Under the pieces are notes generated by a model. That model saw only the letters and a program-made list of their open reading frames with translations. It was not told the DNA's origin and ran no database searches. DNA of 47,961 nucleotides, from NCBI GenBank assembly GCA_046704565.1, contig JBJKRP010000419.1, positions 1 through 47,961 of the forward strand, read 5' to 3'. Positions 27,334 to 36,290 of the stretch are shown one piece after another (position 1 is the first letter of the stretch; each line of letters opens with the position of its first letter). The position numbers and the translations under genes were made by a program. This DNA comes from FEN-1297 sp046704565 (GTDB taxonomy: Bacteria > Bacteroidota > Ignavibacteria > Ignavibacteriales > Ignavibacteriaceae).

Positions 27334-28092
27334 ATGAAATTATTCACCTCTAAAAATTTATCTTCTTCCTTATCGGTTATTCTTCATGTAATAATTTTTA
27401 TTTTATTACTATTCAGCTTCAATCAAAATAATAAAATAAATAATAAGCAGCAGTATGTTGTGGTTGGTTTCGGCGGAGTAACCGAGACGAACTCTCCCGG
27501 CTCTCCGGGCGGAGGCAATGATGTGGTAAAGCCGCAGCCGAAAAAGGAAAAGACAAAAGTTAAAGAAAGGGAAAAGCCAAAGCCTAAGGAAGAAGACATC
27601 AGCAAAGACAATAAGAAAGAAAAGAAAGTTAAGACCGCTGCAAACAGTGATTCAAGCAAAGGAACGTCTCCCGGCAAACTTGCGGAGAATACGGAAAGCG
27701 GTACGGGCAGTGGGTCCGGTTCAGGCGGAAACGGCAACGGACAACCCGGTTCAGGTTCGCCGAAGAAAGGATTGTACATACCAAAAGACATTTATTATGT
27801 TGCCGTAGACCAGATGCCGGTACCGGTAGGAGGAATGGAGGCATTAAATGCGCGGGTGTTTTATCCGCCTTCTGCAAAGGCAAATCATATCCAGGGGACG
27901 GTCTACGTACAGGCGTTTATTGATGAAAGCGGCAATGTAAAAAAAGTCTCGCTCATCAAAGGAATAGGCTATGGATGCGACCAGGCTGCCGAGAGGGCAG
28001 TTAAAGATACTCGCTTCCAGCCCGGTGCAATGCACGGCGTCCCTGTTAAAGTCCGGCTTACTATTCCGGTAGAATTTGGCTCTGATAATTAA
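27334..28092 (+). CDS. tonB: TonB energy transducer protein
   Basis: TonB carries energy from ExbB-ExbD to outer-membrane receptors. At 252 residues it has an N-terminal membrane helix (about 14-29), a lysine-proline-rich linker (KPQPKKEKTKVKEREKPKPK) with a Gly-Ser-rich stretch, and a C-terminal TonB domain from about residue 165. The end of the domain (VYVQAFIDESGNVKKVSLIK and RFQPGAMHGVPVKVRLTIP) is diagnostic. It is the third gene of the Ton motor operon and should serve receptors such as the one at 17521. The extended low-complexity linker spans the periplasm. Confidence 0.92.
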   Translation: MKLFTSKNLSSSLSVILHVIIFILLLFSFNQNNKINNKQQYVVVGFGGVTETNSPGSPGGGNDVVKPQPKKEKTKVKEREKPKPKEEDISKDNKKEKKVKTAANSDSSKGTSPGKLAENTESGTGSGSGSGGNGNGQPGSGSPKKGLYIPKDIYYVAVDQMPVPVGGMEALNARVFYPPSAKANHIQGTVYVQAFIDESGNVKKVSLIKGIGYGCDQAAERAVKDTRFQPGAMHGVPVKVRLTIPVEFGSDN

Positions 28093-28190
28093 GAATGAAT
28101 GTTTAAACTGCGAACTCAAAAGACATATTAATGAGTATTGTAAAGTGACTTACAGAAGTTAGTTCTTAACGCAACAACTTTTCAATTCTC

Positions 28191-28742
28191 TTATCCGGTA
28201 TAATCCACATAACGGCGACAAGAACATAAAGAGCAAGCGCTATTTATTATAGAATTAATAAATGCCAGCAGAATTGAGGCAATATAAATTAACAGTGAAA
28301 CTTTTCCTTTAAAGTCCTTTCCGAAAGCTGCCGCAATTTCCGAGTCTTTCCCATGATGTTTTATAAGAAGACGGGCAAGAATAAACCATGCAATTGCCGC
28401 CATAAATAAAATAATTCCATAAAGAATAACAGGCATCGCAGCAAAATGATTCTTACCCATCCATGCAGTAACGAACGGGAAAAGAGAAAGCCAGAACAGA
28501 AGATGGAGATTTGCCCAAAGTATAGCACCGTTTACTTTATGAACGGCATAGAACATATGATGGTGGTTGTTCCAGTATATACCGATATTGATAAAGCTTA
28601 AGACGTAACCAAGCAATACAGGAACAAGCGGCTTCAGGTTTATCAGCATATCTCCGGCAGGCGCACGAAGTTCCAGAACCATAATGGTAATTATTATAGC
28701 AAAAACTCCGTCATTAAAGGTCAATAGACGTTCTTTATTCAT
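28191..28742 (-). CDS. TMEM175-family (DUF1211) potassium channel, C-terminus frameshifted
   Basis: The 183-residue frame matches the bacterial TMEM175 channel family: it starts with NKERLLTFNDGVFAIIITIMV, the FSDGVFAIxxT-like filter helix, and has further membrane helices. After FINSII the frame goes off into SACSLCSCRRYVDYTG, which is not membrane-like. Removing one T from TTT at 28243-28245 restores IALALYVLVAVMWIIPDKRIEKLL, a normal last helix, ending at 28166. So either a single-base insertion truncated the last helix or the base is an assembly error. The gene faces tonB convergently. Confidence 0.85.
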   Translation of the reverse strand: MNKERLLTFNDGVFAIIITIMVLELRAPAGDMLINLKPLVPVLLGYVLSFINIGIYWNNHHHMFYAVHKVNGAILWANLHLLFWLSLFPFVTAWMGKNHFAAMPVILYGIILFMAAIAWFILARLLIKHHGKDSEIAAAFGKDFKGKVSLLIYIASILLAFINSIINSACSLCSCRRYVDYTG

Positions 28743-28878
28743 AGAAATATTTTTAAAATAGGAGTTAATAATAATGAAAAGATATATTTCTGCAAATTAA
28801 CGGCTTTATTAGCCGCCAATCTGCAGAACAGGATAATCCCTACAATCAATCATGAAAAGATGCTGGAGACTTTATTCG

Positions 28879-31218
28879 CTATTTGAGTAATACTAATTTT
28901 TTAGCTTGCACAAAGTTTCCGGCTTCTATTCGATAGAAATAAATACCGCTTGCAAGCTTGCTGCCGTCAAATTTTATATTATAATTACCGGGTGCTTTCT
29001 CATTATTCACCAGAGTTGCTATAACATTCCCTAATACATCATATACTTTCAATGTAACAAAACTCGTTTTAGGCACCGAGTAATTGATTGTAGTTGTCGG
29101 ATTGAAAGGGTTTGGAAAGTTTTGATAAAGCATGTATGAAGAGACCTTCGTACCGTTGTTATTAATCTCTGCAGGTCCTTCAAATGTGGTGAAGAAATTA
29201 TCCTGGCTGCTATTATAATCAATTAAGTAACCTTTGTTTTCGCTTACAAAGCTGCCGTAAAAGAAATCCTTGCTTGCATCGCTTATTTCTTGTTTAATGG
29301 TAATTGTCGGTTCGGTATTTATTTCAGTAGTTAAACCTTTCTGTCCTAAACAATAAATAATACTTGAATTATCGATTTTAGTCAGACAGTTTATTAATGA
29401 AGGAGCCTGATAAATTTTAGCCCACGAATTCCCGCCGTCTTCGGTCATCCATAGCGAAGAATCCTCCTTGGCTGCAAAACCCATCTGACTGTTTTTAAAC
29501 ATAACAGCCCTTACTACAGTAAGAAAGTCTTTATTTGTATTTCCCACTGAATGAAAGCTCCAGGATTTACCACGATCTGAACTCTTCCAGATACCTTGAT
29601 AATTAATATTATTTATGGGATTCCAACCGCATAAATAAACATAAGAAGGAGATATAAAATCAACTTCATTTATACTTCCGGTACCAATAAGAGAAGAATT
29701 ATATTTTTCCCAAGTCTTGCCGCCATCTGTTGTATTCAGGAACGCCATAGTAGTAGCATTTGAGGCTTGATCCCCCATGACAATGCCGTTCATATTATCA
29801 AAGAATTTAATCTTATCGATAAAATTAGTCACATTAGTATCGTTGTACACCGAAGTCCAATTATGCCCGCCATCGAACGTCCTATAAATACTTCCGCTTT
29901 GCCCGGCTGCAAAAATTGTATCTGAATTTAAAAACTCTAATTGACCGATACCTTCCTGTTGAATTCCATTATTTAATACCTCCCAATTTTGAAGGTCTTT
30001 TGATTTGGCAATTAAAGAAGACTCATTGGCTATCCAGGCATATCCTCCATATTCATTCACAAACCATATCCTGTTGTTTTGAGTAATCTGCTGAATATTA
30101 TGCGGAACTAAGCTGATATTCAAAGACCCTACCGGCGTTAATTCATTATAATGAGCAATCATTCCATGATCTCCGGTAAACCAGCCTTCCTGCTGGTTTA
30201 AAAAGTAAATACTAAAAACAGCTTCATATTTGGATGGAAGGTTTTCCTGCGTCCAGCTATTCCCGCCGTCGGTAGTATGAATAATAAAATGATTCGTAGG
30301 CTGATCCGGACTATTTATAGCCGTTCCTATCCAGCCGGTATTTGCATCTAAAAAGAAAAGGCATCTATTGTTTGCGTCGGCTTCGATCCCGGAGGTCGTC
30401 AATAGTTTCCAATTAGCACCTCCGTCAGTTGTTTTTAATATTCTGCTGTTAGGACCTACAGCCCATCCGTGTGCAGCATCTAAAAATTGCATCCCGCCGT
30501 GATTCGATGTTGAATCGACATTTGTAATATTATCAGAATATTGAAGATTAAAAGTTGATCCGCCGTCGGTTGTCTTTGAAATTTGGAATAATGAAGGATG
30601 ATCATTTACCGTCATCATCCAGCCGGTATTTTTATCAATAAAATAAAAGGTATCACCTTCATCCGAGGCAGGCAGTGAATTAGCCTCCGTCCAATTTTCT
30701 CCCCCGTCAGTAGTTCTTAATAATTTACCTTTCCTGGTTGCCGCGTTCAAGACAGACACCCAGCCATTGTTTGCATCAACAAATTGAAGCTGAGCGGCTA
30801 ATACTCCTATCGAATCGGATACGACAGTTCTTTCCCAGTTATTTCCGCCGTCAGTTGTCTTATATACAACTGCGCCATGAGAATCATTCATTCCGGTGCC
30901 AAACGATTTGACTATCCAGCCGGTAGTTTGATTTATGAAACATAGGTTGAAAGCAGGGTCAGAGAACGAAAAAACGGTATCATCAGGAAAGGGTGTTACT
31001 ATTGTCCAATTTACTCCAGAATTTGTTGTATGAAGTAAAGTACCGCCTTTCCCGGATATCCATCCTTCGGTTGAACTATCAAACCGGATTTGACCGATCA
31101 TTGCCGTATCTGAAGAACCCAAAGGATTGGTTTGAAGTGCCCATGTTCCCTGGGCTTTTAGTGAAATACTAAAAAGCACCGTGAGTAATATTCCGGATAG
31201 TAAATAAAATTTTTTCAT
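28879..31218 (-). CDS. Secreted beta-propeller protein (Ycf48/BNR-like repeats) with T9SS tail
   Basis: The 779-residue protein has a signal peptide (YLLSGILLTVLFSISLKAQ) and then many repeats of the type TTDGGNNWE and GWAVG or GWIG. These are BNR/Ycf48-like beta-propeller blades. The last 80 residues are a full T9SS type A sorting tail: NFPNPFNPTTTINYSVPKTS, then KVYDVLGN, then FDGSKLASGIYFYR and a KLVLLK end. It should be exported across the outer membrane and anchored at the surface. The ribosome binding site GGAGGT lies ten bases before ATG 31218. The ligand or function is unknown; such proteins are often photosystem- or sialidase-like in name only. Confidence 0.88.
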   Translation of the reverse strand: MKKFYLLSGILLTVLFSISLKAQGTWALQTNPLGSSDTAMIGQIRFDSSTEGWISGKGGTLLHTTNSGVNWTIVTPFPDDTVFSFSDPAFNLCFINQTTGWIVKSFGTGMNDSHGAVVYKTTDGGNNWERTVVSDSIGVLAAQLQFVDANNGWVSVLNAATRKGKLLRTTDGGENWTEANSLPASDEGDTFYFIDKNTGWMMTVNDHPSLFQISKTTDGGSTFNLQYSDNITNVDSTSNHGGMQFLDAAHGWAVGPNSRILKTTDGGANWKLLTTSGIEADANNRCLFFLDANTGWIGTAINSPDQPTNHFIIHTTDGGNSWTQENLPSKYEAVFSIYFLNQQEGWFTGDHGMIAHYNELTPVGSLNISLVPHNIQQITQNNRIWFVNEYGGYAWIANESSLIAKSKDLQNWEVLNNGIQQEGIGQLEFLNSDTIFAAGQSGSIYRTFDGGHNWTSVYNDTNVTNFIDKIKFFDNMNGIVMGDQASNATTMAFLNTTDGGKTWEKYNSSLIGTGSINEVDFISPSYVYLCGWNPINNINYQGIWKSSDRGKSWSFHSVGNTNKDFLTVVRAVMFKNSQMGFAAKEDSSLWMTEDGGNSWAKIYQAPSLINCLTKIDNSSIIYCLGQKGLTTEINTEPTITIKQEISDASKDFFYGSFVSENKGYLIDYNSSQDNFFTTFEGPAEINNNGTKVSSYMLYQNFPNPFNPTTTINYSVPKTSFVTLKVYDVLGNVIATLVNNEKAPGNYNIKFDGSKLASGIYFYRIEAGNFVQAKKLVLLK

Positions 31219-31861
31219 TTCAATATACCTCCATTTTATGATACATTTTATTTATTGATTTTTTGAAAATTTCATTATTTCCGTTTATTGGTACCATCGC
31301 CGGTTTTTATCCAACTTAATCTTACCGTAGTGTTTTTAGCCACACAAACGGCTTCACGCACCTCCGTCTTCGGAAATGACATAAGCATAAATTCAAGTTG
31401 TCTTTATCCCGCGAGATAAATTATATTTTATTTTGATTCTTCAAGAAAACTCGCCCTAATCAGCCCAATTCCTAAGTATAATTACATAAACAATTTTTAT
31501 CCGAATACAATTTAACTAATTTATTCACATAAGCAAACAAATAAGTAATATTATTCTATTTCCTCCGCTTCAGCTCGTTGTTCCTACATCCCGGATTTAG
31601 GACATATCCCCTGTTCGTTACACGCACGGTTAGCAGAAAATATATTTAGCCTGGCTCATTTCGCGCAAAAAACCTAAACAGCCTTCTCAATATAAATCGA
31701 GGGAAAAACTATCTTTAAAATTTTTTACGGTATATTGGAAATAAAAAATTAGACTAACGTTAAATCATTAGAGTTAACAATTATTTTTGCGGACCCCTTA
31801 CTTTATCCCGGGAGAGTAATTGAAAATTCAATAATATCCCGGGATACAATTTAAAGTTCTC
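31219..31861. other. Intergenic gap with a large inverted repeat at its right end
   Basis: These 643 bases hold no convincing gene. The left end supplies the ribosome binding site of the beta-propeller gene. A small TTATC...GATAA inverted repeat sits at about 31403-31418. At the right end is the nested palindrome 31804-31846. The rest is AT-rich with no feature I can assign. Confidence 0.55.
31804..31846. repeat. Nested inverted repeat with TATCCCGGGA arms
   Basis: TATCCCGGGA (31804-31813) is matched by TCCCGGGATA (31837-31846). Between them ATTGAA and TTCAAT (31819-31832) form an inner stem. The right arm lies inside a perfect 12-base palindrome, TATCCCGGGATA (31835-31846). It lies just downstream of the minus-strand gene ending at 31862, so it may act as a transcription end or as a binding site. 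Confidence 0.6.
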
Positions 31862-32431
31862 TTAATTCATTTCAGGTTGGTATATCAAATAATCTTCCTC
31901 CAAAGCAAATTCAGTATCGACTTTCATTTCTTCCAGGTCGATAGGCTTTGTAGTAATGTCTGCTTGATACTGTCTCCAGGTTACTTCATCGAATATATAC
32001 ATAATCTTGCCGGCTATCTCTGTCTGGCTGCCCGGCTTAAAAGTTGTAGCGACTCCCATTGTATAAACTCTGTGCATACCTATTGCAACAATATCGGCAA
32101 GCATTACCGGGAAATAGGTTTTGAATGGTCGATTGATTGTTCTTGGAATTCCTAAATATGCATGAAAGCCTTTGGGATATTTTGAATAGACCGACCACTC
32201 TCCCGTATTTAATTGCTTAAAACTTTCTATCATGCCGTCTTCATCTATATAAACTTTCCCCGCTTTCATTTTTATTCTTTCAAACAGTGTATATATTTTT
32301 GATGAGTTTGATTTGAAAAAAGACATCCTATGATCAAATAATTTGTAAAATATTCCGCTTTCATATTCCAAGCGATGCTTCTCAAATACTGTTCGTTCAG
32401 CTTTATCAGCCATATTATACGCTAAGCACAT
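31862..32431 (-). CDS. Unknown cytoplasmic protein, 189 residues
   Basis: I do not recognise this protein. It starts MCLAYNMADKAERT and has no signal peptide or membrane helix. The composition is that of a globular alpha/beta protein rich in aromatic residues (for example GEWSVYSKYPKGFHAYLG). A second, broken copy of its first 30 residues occurs at 34513-34611, and the upstream DNA is duplicated with it. This supports ATG 32431 as the true start, because the copy conserves the same beginning (MCLAYNM). Its upstream neighbour on the strand is the PH-domain gene, about 300 bases away. Confidence 0.7.
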   Translation of the reverse strand: MCLAYNMADKAERTVFEKHRLEYESGIFYKLFDHRMSFFKSNSSKIYTLFERIKMKAGKVYIDEDGMIESFKQLNTGEWSVYSKYPKGFHAYLGIPRTINRPFKTYFPVMLADIVAIGMHRVYTMGVATTFKPGSQTEIAGKIMYIFDEVTWRQYQADITTKPIDLEEMKVDTEFALEEDYLIYQPEMN

Positions 32432-32735
32432 ATTATCCTGCTATTATTTATAACTTATAATTATCACTTCTGTCCTCGGAGTTTTAATTCTAGGATAGTT
32501 TGATTCATATAATTAAAATACAGTCTTCGAAAGTTAAAGACGGTGATGTTGCTCTCAATATTTCAGGATGGTGTGCTTAAAACGGCAATATATGGCTTAG
32601 ATTCGCACTTTTTCGATTACTATACTGCTCTGCATATTCCCCAAAGTAGTCGTTGCCAGCCGCAATATCCGGTCTTGAGGTGTCCGGTCTTGCTACAGTT
32701 CGGATGCTTCCGTTCGATCTGTGTTGAGCGAAGGT
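32432..32735. repeat. Duplicated upstream region (copy A), matching 34612-34780
   Basis: These 304 bases contain no good gene. The stretch next to ATG 32431, up to about 32600, resembles the sequence following the gene remnant at 34611. Shared blocks include AGGATAGTTTGATT (near 32493 and 34672) and AAAGACGGTGATG or AAAGATGGTGATG. The duplication spans about 250 bases in total when the gene start is included. The right part (32600-32735) shows nothing more. Confidence 0.65.
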
Positions 32736-33299
32736 TTAGAACGGCAGCCGCTTCGCATCGGATTGAGCTTTGATAATTATATCGTAAATCTCGCGGGTGT
32801 TTTCGCTCAGCTCGAAGGTTTGCAGCGTCTGATTTCCATAAGGAAAGCCGGGATTTTGTGCCCGACTTTGAGATGCACCTGAACTGAAGAAAATCGTTCC
32901 GCTGCCGTTGCTTTTTTCTGAAAGAGAAAGTCCTGAGATATTTAACATATCAACCGAAGCCGTTCTTTGTTTAAATATACCATAAACAAAAATGATTCTT
33001 TTATTTGTAACGCCATACACCGTATGAGAGCGTATTTTGCTGTCAGTGATGAATCGTCCTAATGCTACGTAGGCACCAACGAGCACAAAAGGAATTCCCA
33101 ATAGTGCAAAGAAAGGGTTGGAGGTTATTGCATCGTATTCCAGGAAACAAACGATGCCAAACCAAATAAGGCTGAAGGTTATTATACCTGCATCGTGGTC
33201 TTTCAGATACATCCCCTGCTTCGGAAGTCCCGACCAGAGAAGTGTCTCGTCTGGCTGAAGCTCTTTACTGATCAGCATGCTTGCTGTATATTGTTCCAT
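32736..33299 (-). CDS. Bacterial PH-domain membrane protein
   Basis: This 187-residue protein has two hydrophobic helices (about 40-56 and 61-80) followed by a YGVTNKRIIFVYGIF segment. That segment is the mark of bacterial PH-like domains, where short-tail helices precede a beta-sandwich. The N-terminal segment KELQPDETLLWSGLPKQG is also typical of such proteins. Its role is unclear; bacterial PH proteins often act in membrane stress. The last residues (AKRLPF) lie near the duplicated stretch. It stands alone, with gaps of about 100 bases upstream and 300 downstream. Confidence 0.72.
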   Translation of the reverse strand: MEQYTASMLISKELQPDETLLWSGLPKQGMYLKDHDAGIITFSLIWFGIVCFLEYDAITSNPFFALLGIPFVLVGAYVALGRFITDSKIRSHTVYGVTNKRIIFVYGIFKQRTASVDMLNISGLSLSEKSNGSGTIFFSSGASQSRAQNPGFPYGNQTLQTFELSENTREIYDIIIKAQSDAKRLPF

Positions 33300-33401
33300 A
33301 GAATGTCCTGAACCTAATGACGGTTAAAATCACTATTAAATTTATTTAATTTTCCGTCTCTTAGTCAATACGTGTTTAAGCGGTTCATTGGTTTCTTACA
33401 G

Positions 33402-33884
33402 TCAGTCGGAAAGTTTATAGATATATTCTTCAATCTCTGCCTGCCGGGCATTGGCAAATCCCTTATCCGTTCCTATTTTTACAAAGCCGCATTTCTCTAA
33501 GACCTTTTGCGAGCCATAATTGTCAAATGCAGTACGCGCGTAAATCGGTCTTACTTTTTCGATCTTCAAAAATTCTTTAAGCGCAGTTGTAGCAATTCCC
33601 TTTCCCCAATATTTTCTGTCTATCCAATAAGTAATTTCAGGTTCGTTCTCCGTTAAATATTTTGCAATACTGCCTGCGATCAGGTTATTTACTTTTATTG
33701 TCCGCATATTTATTGTCGGATCGGTTAAAAACTTTGTGTACTTCTCAATGTAAGCAGTTTTATCGTTCGGGTCCTTAGCAGTGAAAGCCGCCAAATAATT
33801 TGCTTCTTTATCAAGCTGAAATTGGAAGAATGAGTTTAAGTCATCCTCTTCTGTTTTAATCAATACTAAATTCCGCTCTGTCAT
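33402..33884 (-). CDS. GNAT-family N-acetyltransferase (RimJ/RimL-like)
   Basis: This 160-residue enzyme resembles the RimJ/RimL branch of GNAT acetyltransferases, which transfer acetyl from acetyl-CoA to an amine. The expected acetyl-CoA site segment is YWIDRKYWGKGIATTALKEF, where WGKGIAT is the Q/RxxGxG/A-type loop. The later RTAFDNYGSQKVLEKCGF matches the conserved N-x-x-S-x-x-V-x-E-K-x-G-F motif. The length is normal, and the protein is cytoplasmic. The substrate cannot be predicted. It is a single gene close to the VOC protein, 38 bases apart. Confidence 0.9.
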   Translation of the reverse strand: MTERNLVLIKTEEDDLNSFFQFQLDKEANYLAAFTAKDPNDKTAYIEKYTKFLTDPTINMRTIKVNNLIAGSIAKYLTENEPEITYWIDRKYWGKGIATTALKEFLKIEKVRPIYARTAFDNYGSQKVLEKCGFVKIGTDKGFANARQAEIEEYIYKLSD

Positions 33885-33922
33885 TGTTCCAATATCTCCT
33901 AAGTTTTTGTTGTCGTTGCCGG

Positions 33923-34360
33923 TTACTTTTGCCCATTATTCCTTGGGTCAAAATCCACCATCCATTCTATACCGTATTTGTCTCTGAACATTGCAAAATA
34001 TGAACCCCATGGGCTATCGCCGATAGGCATTTCGACACTTCCGCCTGCCGAAAGTCCGTAAAATAATTTGTCGGCTTCCTCACGGCTTCCTGCAGTAACA
34101 GCTATCTTAGACCTGTTTTCATTTTCATTAACCTGTCCCAATATTTCCGGAACGTCATTAGCCATTAAATAGTTTTTGCCGATTGGCAAAGCAATGTGCA
34201 TTATTTTATTTGCCTCTTTTTCTGCTACCGGAAATTCAGGGCTTGAGATATCTTTGTAGCGTACGATCTGTGTGAGCTCTCCGCCAAAAACCGATTTGTA
34301 AAAATTGAATGCTTCTTCCGCATTCCCGTTAAAGTTAATATGTGGATTTATAACTGCCAT
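33923..34360 (-). CDS. VOC-family (PhnB-like) protein
   Basis: The protein from ATG 34360 has 145 residues and belongs to the vicinal oxygen chelate fold, PhnB/3-demethylubiquinone-like group. It starts AVINPHINFNGNAEEAFNFY, the usual opening, and has SPWGSYFAMFRDKYGIEWMV near the end. An ATG six codons upstream at 34378 lies inside a ribosome binding site, GGAGGT, ten bases before 34360. The shorter start is therefore chosen. PhnB-like proteins have few proven functions; a metal-dependent enzyme or binding protein is possible. Confidence 0.9.
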   Translation of the reverse strand: MAVINPHINFNGNAEEAFNFYKSVFGGELTQIVRYKDISSPEFPVAEKEANKIMHIALPIGKNYLMANDVPEILGQVNENENRSKIAVTAGSREEADKLFYGLSAGGSVEMPIGDSPWGSYFAMFRDKYGIEWMVDFDPRNNGQK

Positions 34361-34966
34361 AATTTTATTTACCTCCATGATAAATTGTTAATTAGAAAAG
34401 CTTCTTTAAACCTGGCTTTGCTGCCATACAAATATCAACATTAAAGATCATTTTATTGCGGTACTAATGCGACAATATTAGAGGCTGAATGCGGCAAGAA
34501 AGCCCTGTAGCGTTAACCTATACAGTAGAATATTCCGCCTTCATATTGCAAGCGGTGCTTATCAAAAAGCTCGCGCACTTTTGAGTAAGTCATGTTATAG
34601 GCTAAGCACATATTATCTTGCTATTCTTTTATGTTGAGTAAATATTACGACGGTCTGCGAAGTCTTAATATTAGGATAGTTTGATTTGGGGGGTGAAAAT
34701 AAAGTCTGTGAAAGCCAAAGATGGTGATGCTGGTCTCAGTAAAAGGATAGCGGCTACGGGCAATATGTGCCTTCTTCCGGTCGCTTCAACTTGCCAGCGG
34801 CAAGCAGGTGCATTCCTCTCCCGATAGAATCGGGATCGGAACTATTCGATGACCTTTCGTTATTTCTTCAGCGCAAATGTAACCTTCGAGGTTGCTATGA
34901 TGGCATGAAAACAATAAATAGATTTAAGTTCTAATTTTGCAACTTCCATGATTGCGAGATATTTTA
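34361..34966. other. Intergenic gap with a duplicated remnant and small hairpins
   Basis: These 606 bases contain the broken gene copy 34513-34611 and its duplicated upstream DNA to about 34770. Two small perfect hairpins follow: CTTGCC/GGCAAG at 34790-34804 and TCCCGAT/ATCGGGA at 34819-34835. The last 100 bases before the AT-rich gene contain nothing I can name. Confidence 0.65.
34513..34611 (-). pseudogene. Truncated copy of the gene at 31862-32431
   Basis: A 32-residue minus-strand frame reads MCLAYNMTYSKVRELFDKHR and then LQYEGGIFYC before a stop. It aligns with MCLAYNMADKAERTVFEKHR and LEYESGIFYK of the intact gene at 32431. The similarity continues into the non-coding DNA upstream of both. 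After the stop, no further match to the intact gene is visible. This is a truncated duplicate, probably not functional. Confidence 0.75.
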
Positions 34967-36136
34967 TTAAAAATTCCTTAAATAAGCTTTTAATTCAATC
35001 TCATTTATAGAATTAACCAGAATACCATTAGCAATTAAAGTTAGGGAAACAAAGCCCATATTTTTCAATAATAGTAATAAGTGCTCAACTTGTCTTTGGC
35101 TAAAGTTGTTTTTTTCACAAAAGGTCGACGATTCTTTTAACTCATTTTCAAGGAGAAAATTTATAATTGAATGAATAATTTCATTTTTATTTTTTAAATT
35201 AAGAAAATAAAAGTTATACCCCCAGAAAGAAGTCCTAAAGTTAAAAAAGTCACCCACTATATTTCTCTGAATACTATCTTTTTCCAATAAATTGAGTCTT
35301 TCAAAATTTGTTAGTATAAATCTAATTCTTTCACTGTCAAGATTAAATTTCATTTTTAATTGCTCAACAAATTCTTCACAATCAAAAAAATCTTTATTTA
35401 TATCTTCCTGATTACAAATCGATTCAAATATTTTATTCTCAAAATCATTTAATAATGGCACTATAAGAGATTGCTCATATTGAGGACTAAAAATTATTTC
35501 ACAAAAAACAGAACCTAACTTATTCCTAACATAAGTTGCTGATTGCTGGGGAGGTAAGTCTGCAAGGTTTAAAAATATCTTGTTAAACATTATGCCGACA
35601 AGACCACATTGATAAAGATTCTGTAAAATATTTTCATCTACTTCTTGTAAATTTCTTTTATAATATTCACTAATGTTAGTTAGATCATCAATAAATGCTT
35701 TCTCAATCGAACTTGATAGACGTAGAAAATCTTGGTAGTTAATTTTCCCATCAACAAATGCACAAAATGTTTTTGCTAACAATTCAGCTTTCGTAAGATG
35801 GTCTAGCCTGTCTAAAATTATTATTAAATGATCGCCAACTCGCTTAGAATACTTTTTATCGGAGTTTAACCTTTTTTTAAATTCGTCTCTTTTCTTGTGG
35901 CTTATTTGACCAGTTTCTTTAATAAAAGTAATTATTTTTTTAATAAGAAAATTATCTCTTACAGATATTCCGAATTTAGTTATTCCAACAATATATTTTA
36001 TTAAAGGTAAGTCTTTAATCGGACTATCTAAAAGTTGATTTACAGAAAACTCTGAAATATCTGAAATTAGATCAAAATTGTTTTCATTTTTTATAATAGA
36101 TTCTATAATGGAATCTGATAATTTATCTGCTTCCAT
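34967..36136 (-). CDS. Unknown helical protein next to the R-M fusion gene
   Basis: I cannot assign this 389-residue protein. It is rich in Lys, Asn, Ile and Leu, with no signal peptide. Residues about 40-165, including LIKYIVGITKFGISVRDNFL and HLIIILDRLDHLTKAELLAK, look like a compact helical domain. The last 100 residues end in helices and a probable winged-helix-like segment (FSQRQVEHLLLLLKNMGFVS). The gene lies 154 bases downstream of the fused R-M gene on the same strand. Both are much richer in A and T than the surrounding genes (a 60-base line at 35161 has only 7 G or C). A defence-associated accessory role is an inference from position. Confidence 0.65.
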   Translation of the reverse strand: MEADKLSDSIIESIIKNENNFDLISDISEFSVNQLLDSPIKDLPLIKYIVGITKFGISVRDNFLIKKIITFIKETGQISHKKRDEFKKRLNSDKKYSKRVGDHLIIILDRLDHLTKAELLAKTFCAFVDGKINYQDFLRLSSSIEKAFIDDLTNISEYYKRNLQEVDENILQNLYQCGLVGIMFNKIFLNLADLPPQQSATYVRNKLGSVFCEIIFSPQYEQSLIVPLLNDFENKIFESICNQEDINKDFFDCEEFVEQLKMKFNLDSERIRFILTNFERLNLLEKDSIQRNIVGDFFNFRTSFWGYNFYFLNLKNKNEIIHSIINFLLENELKESSTFCEKNNFSQRQVEHLLLLLKNMGFVSLTLIANGILVNSINEIELKAYLRNF

Positions 36137-36290
36137 CCTTTTATCTCCAATTTAATATGAGAATGATATTAATAAATTCCCATTTGCAAGTTTTATTTTG
36201 TCTTGGGTTAAACCGCAGAGTTCTTAGACGATGGGGACTATTTTCCTATCGATTGTTTTTCATTTGTCTATAATATAAAGTTGTCTCATT

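Noticed and set aside
27423..27791. 122-codon minus frame opposite tonB
   Set aside because: It is a low-complexity shadow of the lysine-proline-rich TonB linker.
32543..32773. 76-codon plus frame overlapping the end of the PH-domain gene
   Set aside because: It crosses the duplicated non-coding region and the end of a better gene, with no protein-like features.
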